From Cadophora sp. MPI-SDFR-AT-0126 (taxonomy: Eukaryota; Ascomycota; Leotiomycetes; Helotiales; Ploettnerulaceae), in assembly GCA_020747065.1 (NCBI GenBank), contig JAGMVK010000017.1, positions 930,001 to 994,000 on the forward strand: a stretch of DNA of 64,000 bases, in the 5' to 3' direction. The translations under genes and the position numbers were made by a program. Of this stretch, positions 57,356 to 64,000 are shown piece by piece; within the stretch, counting starts at the first letter, position 1, and the number at the start of each line of letters is the position of its first letter. Under the pieces are notes generated by a model, which was given only the letters and a program-made list of their open reading frames with translations, did no database searches and was not told where the DNA came from.

Positions 57356-60300
57356 AGTTGAGAGTGAGCGCGACAGCGCGTTCGACTCTCAAGTATTGTT
57401 CGAGCCTCACAGAGGGACGTGAACTGACTATTGAACTCCGGTGGTCTATTGGGGATCGAGGCGTGCAATCACAGGTAATTGTTAAAGAGCGTCTGCGGTA
57501 GGAGGGGACGGTGTCGTGGTTGGTGGTGATTGTTTTTTGTCGTGATGTTGTACAGAAAGAGAGTGTGGTAGGTAGAAGGTGGCCTCGATCGAGGAGTTGT
57601 TTGTTGTTTTGATAACGGCGGGACGCGTCTGATCTGGTCTAAAGTTCGGCTGTCGCCAACCTAAAAGTTGTGCTTGCCCGATATTCAAGGCAAGAACCAC
57701 GAATGCTGCCGCCCCTTCATTTCTCCGAGCCGAAGTATAGCGAGACTTCGTAGATCGCGGAACAGGTTGGACCTTCTCCCTCTCCGAATTCTTCAACAAT
57801 GTGAGATCCGCTCTCATCCGTCCAAGCCAACCTCAACCCCATTCTTTATTCAGTCTGTCACCATATCTATAGCCCCCTAACTCATCAAGTACATGCCTTT
57901 CCGCCTCTCGAAGATCTCGCTTACCCTTTGTTTTGGTTGGCGCGAAACTGGCGACCTGGGCACAGCCACATGCTCAAGTTGCAACGTTCTCTTATGGCCC
58001 CGGATTGATGTCTCTATCCTTCTCTTAATCTAACTCTGCTGTTATCCTTCGACCTCGTAGCCGTACTCAGATCCTGGCTTAGCATGCGATTGCCATGGGG
58101 CTCGCCTCACCATTGTCTCAAATGTCTCACAGCCTTCCACAAGATGAGATTCTTCGATACTCTTCACGGCAGTTGCGGTACCCCATGTGTTGATCTGAAT
58201 ATCAAATTTTCGTCATTTTTGAAAGTCGCACAACAGACCTCCGGCAAAAATACCGTTTCAGTGTAACCAGGAGGCCTTCGTTTTCGCATCGCCAGCTTTC
58301 TGATGGCCAGCATGCAAGAACCCGTCTTGATGCTGCCGCATGGGCAACAAATATCCCGATCAAGCCCAGCATACGGTCTCCTAAGTACCTCTGTACCTCT
58401 CCACGCGTTCATCGAGAAAGATCTGACACAGAAACGGCTGTCAGAACAACAGCTGGCACTAGAGAGGAGCACTCCGAGCATGGTATGTGGCACACTGGTT
58501 ACTCGTTTGGGCGATTCTTGCAGAATCTTATTCCCTAGAACCTCAACCCATCTATTCTCAACCTCAGTACGACCTTTACAGCTTCAACAACAAACTCGCC
58601 CTTCTTGGCGCTCCGTTGTCCAGGATCACCATTAGTTATGATCTTCTGCTTCGGCCGATATCGCTCACGATAAGTCAAATCAGCTTTTCTCCGGCCCCTT
58701 GCCCCTGCGTACTGGTGTCGTCGAGTCTCCTTGAGAGCACGTTGGTACTACTTAGAAGAAGGCTCATGTTGTGTTCACCTAGTGTCTCTCCCTATCACTC
58801 TCTTTCGTTTGCTCAAGTGGTAGGCGAGAACATCGTTGACCTACAGGCTTGAGTCGGTGCATAGAATCTGCGGGACGGTGCAGAATTTGATCCATACCTC
58901 GTTGTACGCACTGACTCAACCTTCAGACCACGCACGACTCGAGGACAAATTGTACCTCAGGTGTCGTAACAAATCTCATAGGCTTTCTTAGTTTCAGGCT
59001 ATCACAGTTTTTTTTTGTTTTATTGTCGATCTGACTTGTTAACTTTCCGTTGCCTCTACGTCTACCACGCCTCTGTTGCTAAGGATGTCAGACAATCTAC
59101 GAACTACCCAGCATCAACGTCTCCACACAGCACTCCTTGAGTTGGCCTTCTAGCTCTTGATACTGGAGCAGCCAACCAGCATCGGTCGCACGCTTGCTTG
59201 CATAAGTCCCGTGCCCCAGCCATGAATTTCAAGTGACAGCGGCAGGAAACGTTCCCCTAGATTTCTCGAAGAGACGTAGAAGCTCTTTGAAGACCTGGAG
59301 GAGAAATATGTGATGGCACGGCAACGAGCATGAAGCTTCACAGCAAGTATGCAAGCTTGAATCATACCAAAATCTCACCACCGAGACATGGCCTGGTGGG
59401 TAATATCCTGCTCTTTGATACTGTGGCTTCAACATGGGATGGAGTTTGGAGAAATGCTATCCACGTGCATCGAGTCAAGCAACCTATTTCTGAGCTATTG
59501 GGCCAAGTGCTCCGGTTTCTTTGTCTGTGTGCGAAAAGTGGCTGTTCATCGCGGCAGCCCATCCGCGACGCCTGCAGCCTCCCGGCCCAAGACTCCTGGC
59601 TAGCATGTGTGCTCAGCAAATCTCCTTCCCCACTTTCAAACAAGCTCTGGTCCCGATCGGGATGTGGCACAAATGTTGTTGTTGTCAAACTCTCTTGAAG
59701 GGTGCTGGCGAGGTGCCGTATGCTGCCATGCTACTGGTTGTTGCTGGTTCCTACCACTCTCTATTCGGCAATGCCAACTGATCTAGGGGTCTAGTGAAAC
59801 ATTCATCCTCGATATTTGGCCTAGAGTATGGCTACAGGTTGCTCGGTAGGCGCTGTTGGCTTTTGATGACGGCCACGGGAACGGAGAATCTTCAGAGAAG
59901 CATTTCACCGTTCGTTTGAACGGCCATTCCATCATCCCAGGAACGCTTGTTTCCAGCAACTACTTCGATACATCAAGATTTCATGAGGACATATTATCTC
60001 TCGAATCCTGCTACATCGCTTGAAGATCTCGATACTTCCTCTACTTGCTCAGTCCTTTCAATTTTCCATCACATTTGGTGTGTGCTTTCGCCCTCGATTT
60101 CGCGAATGAGCGGTGGAGACGTGCAAACGGACGCTCAAGCTACCCCAGGTCGGTTCCTAGACATGCCAACAAAGAAAACTTCCACACCGAACTTGCTGAC
60201 AGCCATGGAAGACACCAGTGACAAGCCCTTGATTGCAGAAAGCTATCCCGCTGGCTGAGGTCGAAGATCCGTCTGCTATCTACTCATTCCCAATAAAGGC

Positions 60301-60502
60301 CACGGGTAGACCATACCTGAAGCTCTGTTTGCTTGCTCTAAAACAACGGTCTTCTGATCTGTACAACGTCTTCGTGCCGATTGGGTTGCTTACCAGACTT
60401 TGGTTGCCATCGAAGAACGATTTCTACCTTGCAGTGCCGCAGAACTGGAGACCGGGCCTTACTTCTTCGAACCCAACAGCAGACTCTCGCTCACTCACCG
60501 CC
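57356..60502. other. 3.1-kb gene-free divergent region upstream of TOP2 and the APSES gene
   Basis: No supported CDS. Open frames of about 60-120 codons occur, several ahead of the APSES gene. One of them (59947-60258, plus) begins MFPATTSIHQDF and ends 245 bases before the APSES start; it could be an upstream ORF in a long leader. APSES developmental regulators such as StuA are known for long leaders with uORFs, so a long transcribed leader is plausible here but not shown. Confidence 0.4.
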
Positions 60503-62359
60503 ATGCTATCTGTGGCATCGCTTCTGAACCCTGTTAAGTCAGAAGCGCGGGGCGCACGACTTCCATCAAGTCCTTCTTCTTCATCTCTATGCACCTCTTC
60601 TTCAACTTATGGTAGTCCATTTTTATCAGTTGCTGCTCAACCTGCTTCGAGGAAGGCAAAGATGACCAAAGATGGTGCTATGTTTACCAAGGGTAAGATC
60701 AAGGGCGAGGTCAATTTCCCGCCGTTTGAGCGCTTTGATGAGGATGTTCTACGAGAGGTCCAGAAGTTCCAGATCTACCCGCTCGGCAACATCCAAGAAT
60801 ACGCCCAGCACATCCCTTACAACAGCGAAAAGAAAACCTTCCTCGAGAAGACGGGCCGTGAAAGCTTCGAAGGTATGATAATAATTACAAAATGGTTTAG
60901 GAGCCTTTTGTTGACCTGAATACAGTGTTCAAGTATGTTTTCAAGGTTCCCGGAGACGACAAGGAATACGTTGTGATGTGGGATTATAACGTCGGGCTTG
61001 TTCGCATCACACCTTTCTTCAAGTGCTGCAAATATTCAAAGGTCAGCCTTCACCTCTCTGCCTATTGGCAGCCGATCTTTTGGGTTATCAAACTGACCAG
61101 AAACAGACAACCCCAGCCAAAATGCTGAACATGAATCCCGGCCTCAAGGAGATCACGCACAGCATCACTGGTGGAGCTCTCGTAGCACAAGGTAATATTC
61201 TATATTTACCGGCTCCAGACTTTGCTCTGTACTTCTAAAGACTGACAAATCTCTTGCAGGTTACTGGATGCCCTATTCCTGCGCCCTCGCTGTTTGTACA
61301 ACCTTTTGCTCACATATCGCCGGCGCTCTGATCCCCATCTTCGGTCCAGCCTTCCCCTCACTCTGCGTACCACCCGAAGCCCCGGAACACTGCCGCATGA
61401 TAATCGACAGCCATATCGTCCACGAAGCCACAGTTGAAGCCGAAGCCTTCCGCGTCCAATACAGCAGTTTCCTTGTCTCTCGCTCCTCCGCCCGGGAGAG
61501 CTACTCTCCCATCCACTCCAGCGATCGCGAACGCATGTCCTCCGATATCAACATGCGGCGTACACCTCCAAACCTTGGCCGCCGTCTACGCGTTAGACGA
61601 GCTTTCGGTGGAGACAGTCCATACGGTTTGATGACCGACACAGATTACGACGCCAACGCCAGTGAGAGCAGCGGCGATGGATATTTCCTCAGCCCAGTCA
61701 CACCCGTGAGTACAAATAGCATGCTACCTACTTCCCACTCGCAGTCTCAGTCCATGTCTCAGCCCTATTTCCACGGTCCTACTCACGATCACGGCCAAAA
61801 TCAAAGTCAACATGCCGTCGAGGTTGCACAGTCAAGCGTGACCGGCTGGCAGGTCCACAATGCATCAGCCCACGTCTCCAACTCTTCCATCAATATCTCA
61901 CCCCACCATCACCATCACGCCCACACATACAAGGGACCCAATCCGCTCCTCAGCGCCGTCCCTCGTTCTACCGGCCTCGACATCGCTATGAGCGGCACCT
62001 GGAGCTCTGGGCCTAGCAAGCGCCGAGTCGAGGAAGTCGATGCGGACGATGAGTATGACGGCGAGACTGCCAGCGTGGCTACAGATGATAAGGGAAGTGC
62101 GAACGGGAGCTGGAATGGAAGTGATAGGGAGATGGAAGATGTAGGTGGGGTGGAGAGGAAGGCTGCCTGGTTGCTGATGAAGCTGAGTGTTAAGGATGGG
62201 GAGGTGGGTGGTCAGATGTCTGGTAGGAAGCAAGATTCTAGGGAGAGGTCATTTAGAGGTGGCATTGGTGCCGGTGCTGGCGCTCGTTTTGGAATTGGAG
62301 TTGGAATAGGTGGTTGTGAGGGCCCAAGGATCAAGAGACGTCGGGCAACGTCCATGTGA
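60503..62359 (+). CDS. APSES/KilA-N-type HTH transcription factor
   Basis: This fungal transcription factor is related to the Mbp1/Xbp1 class. Exons 60503-60872, 60926-61041, 61107-61191 and 61260-62359 give 556 residues. The N-terminus ([17 protein letters not shown]) is Ser-rich. The DNA-binding part is split over four exons: [59 protein letters not shown], and [16 protein letters not shown] followed by [17 protein letters not shown]. The C-terminal half is low complexity with Ser, Gln and a run of histidines ([12 protein letters not shown]), an acidic patch and a Gly-rich tail ending KRRRATSM. The start was chosen at 60503 because [10 protein letters not shown] is a typical beginning and the preceding 90 in-frame codons have no conserved look. 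It probably regulates development or the cell cycle. Confidence 0.87.
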
Positions 62360-63723
62360 TTTCATTTTGTTTACCTTTTTCGGAGTTGGAATTGGATCAC
62401 AAGACTGGGGCATGGACATGGTTGGGTACGGTCAGGCATGGCTCGGTGGTGTTTATTTGGATGGAAAGGACGGGTATGGAAAGGAGGCGTACGCATGGTT
62501 TGCATAGGATTTGGCAATCGGGAACAAAAGAAAGCGAAGGACATAATCGGCATAGTATGACATGGTAGTTACGACGCGTGGTTTTGACAATGTTACTTAT
62601 GTTTGCGAAGTTTTTCCTGGGTATTGTTGCATAGATGGATGGATACAAAGGACAAACATAAACAATGGGGAAGGGAGCCGGGAGAGGGTGACGCATTTCT
62701 CGGCTCGGTCCTTACAATAACATTGTACCAACAAATAGATTTTCGCTTCAAAGATCAGTCCTCTCTGTTAATTTTGCAAATTGAATTTGGTCGCTTTTAT
62801 TGCACGGGACAAGGGGATCACATTCTCCCATTCCATGTTTTCATTCGCGTGTCAAACTCCATATTGAATGACCATTTCTGTATTGCATTCGGACATCACA
62901 TACAATATCGAGTGTAATTGACTCACTGACTGTGCTGGAATTGTGTCATTGCATCATCAGATACCATATCTGTACCCATGAGTTTTGGCGACCTCCAACG
63001 GCTCTAGATCGCCTACGCGTCCCCCTTTTCGATAGACACAAATCTATGTGTTCGTTCGTTCGTTAGTTCGTCTCTACGGCAGGTCAAGCCATGATTTCAA
63101 TCAAACGTTTCAATCAATCAATCAAAACACTCAATCAAACAAGATACCGTCACCACCACAGCACCACGCGAGATTCAGTCACACCTCCTTAAAATAAACA
63201 GGTAAAAGGGAGAACGGGGCTCCATTTCATTGTCACACAGACAATAATACAGAGTGTGGGCCATCCCTTTCCGACGAGCCGTCTATCGGTAGTTCGTGCT
63301 ACTGCACCATGCTCTGCCATGCATGCATGCATCTCTCCCTATTCTAGCGGGAACGTAGGGGCCCGTCCGTTTCTGATCTCCCCGTTCCCACATGTCATGT
63401 CACCGTTCTGTCAGAACAGAAAAGGATAGGAAGGACCCTTTCTTCTCCTTTACTTTTACTCCGTCACCCAGGTACCCACCACTATTCGATCGTCAAACTT
63501 GCCTAAAGGGGAATATGACGGAATCGAGAGGTCGGAGATCAAACCGTGCATGAGGTACCCGTCCGTCAATTCAATTCAACCCAACCCAATATTGGGAAAT
63601 CTCCTGTCAGTCTTATCATTCGAGACTAGAACAGAGCAGACCGGACGAAATGAGATGGGATGAGGCCTAAAATTGACAGGCCATGCCACACCACGCAATT
63701 TACGCTCACGTACACCTGCAAGC
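62360..63723. other. intergenic region with simple repeats
   Basis: About 1.36 kb between the convergent ends of the APSES gene and the gene at the right edge. It contains short tandem runs: TTCG near 63052-63065, AATC-type near 63107-63137, and CATG/ATGC near 63319-63332. No supported gene was seen. Confidence 0.5.
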
Positions 63724-64000
63724 TCATCCCGAAGTAGACATCTCCTTTGCCTTCTTGGCCTTGAACTCCTTTACCCACACCTCAGCCTTAGGTTTAGGAA
63801 CAACGTAGATCTTAACCACTTCATCTACAATTTCCACGTTCCCTTCACTCAGGACTTTCAATAGCGGCACTTTCCTGCCGACTTTGATGAGTCCGCCTGT
63901 GACGGTCTCCATGTAGCACTCCACACCCGTAAGTGTATACTCGCCACTCTTGTCCCACGGTAATGGGAGGATGTAGCTTAGATGGTGACCGAGAGGTTCG
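63724..64000 (-). CDS. partial gene at window edge, conserved-looking hypothetical
   Basis: The 3' end of a minus-strand gene that runs off the right edge; the stop codon is at 63724-63726 and 91 codons are visible. The visible part reads LGHHLSYILPLPWDKSGEY, then LTGVECYMETVTGGLIKVG, KVPLLKVLSEGNVEIVDEVV, IYVVPKPKAEVWVKEF and the Lys-rich end KAKKAKEMSTSG. The frame stays open to the edge and shows good codon structure, so it is probably real. I do not recognise the family, and the N-terminus is not in the window. Confidence 0.6.
   Translation of the reverse strand, partial: EPLGHHLSYILPLPWDKSGEYTLTGVECYMETVTGGLIKVGRKVPLLKVLSEGNVEIVDEVVKIYVVPKPKAEVWVKEFKAKKAKEMSTSG

Noticed and set aside
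58303..58852. Two overlapping plus-strand frames of 110 and 121 codons upstream of the APSES gene
   Set aside because: No motif or splice logic; they overlap each other in different frames and are most likely untranslated leader or intergenic sequence.
63052..63137. Tandem TTCG and AATC runs considered as a CRISPR-like or satellite array
   Set aside because: The units are 4 bases with no spacers; they are simple microsatellites.

Overview
This window is nuclear DNA of a filamentous ascomycete (Pezizomycotina; a leotiomycete or a close relative is my best guess). The signs are many short introns of about 47-140 bases with GT-AG ends and CTNAC-like branch sites, fungal-only families (fungal rhodopsin-like 7TM proteins, NmrA-like proteins, APSES regulators, F-box proteins with fungal LRRs), and long intergenic gaps. 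No rRNA, convincing tRNA, CRISPR array, virus or transposase was seen.

The left part (about 0.8-29.5 kb) is accessory in character. It holds two fungal 7TM rhodopsin-like membrane proteins (853-2303 and 21958-23650, both minus), a secreted FAD-linked oxidase (4306-6146), an FAD aromatic monooxygenase (6745-8360, minus), a frameshifted F-box gene followed by a stop-ridden coding remnant (8956-11489), a MYND/SET protein (11939-13726), a secreted GDSL/CE16-type esterase (14569-15761), an NmrA-like protein (15822-16938, minus), a small-molecule methyltransferase (18482-19417), an intact F-box protein (19612-21645, minus), an NCS1 nucleobase-type permease (25305-27065) and a co-directional amidohydrolase (27810-29544). 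The oxidase, monooxygenase, methyltransferase and NmrA genes resemble tailoring or catabolic enzymes, but no PKS, NRPS or terpene backbone gene is present, so I do not call a biosynthetic cluster.

The middle (29.7-45.3 kb) has the conserved tRNA m5C methyltransferase Trm4/Ncl1, a tiny NIF3/YqfO-like protein, an alpha/beta hydrolase with two micro-exons, a class II aldolase/adducin-family protein, a reconstructed small cysteine-rich protein with a signal peptide and a C-terminal KDEL, a second tiny signal-peptide ORF, a 145-residue protein in which every cysteine lies in a Cys-Pro dipeptide arranged in a duplicated repeat, an unrecognised 462-residue protein, and a short-chain dehydrogenase.

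The right part (46.9-64 kb) is core genome: a TBC-domain Rab GAP of the Gyp5 type, DNA topoisomerase II (1692 residues, five exons), and an APSES/KilA-N transcription factor preceded by a 3.1-kb gene-free leader. A conserved-looking gene is cut by the right edge.

The most interesting item is the Cys-Pro repeat protein at 39798-40235: six of six cysteines are Cys-Pro, in two tandem CPVVG/CPVT units, which suggests a dedicated heme- or metal-responsive protein. Exon structures were worked out by hand from splice signals and reading-frame continuity; lengths quoted assume those joins.
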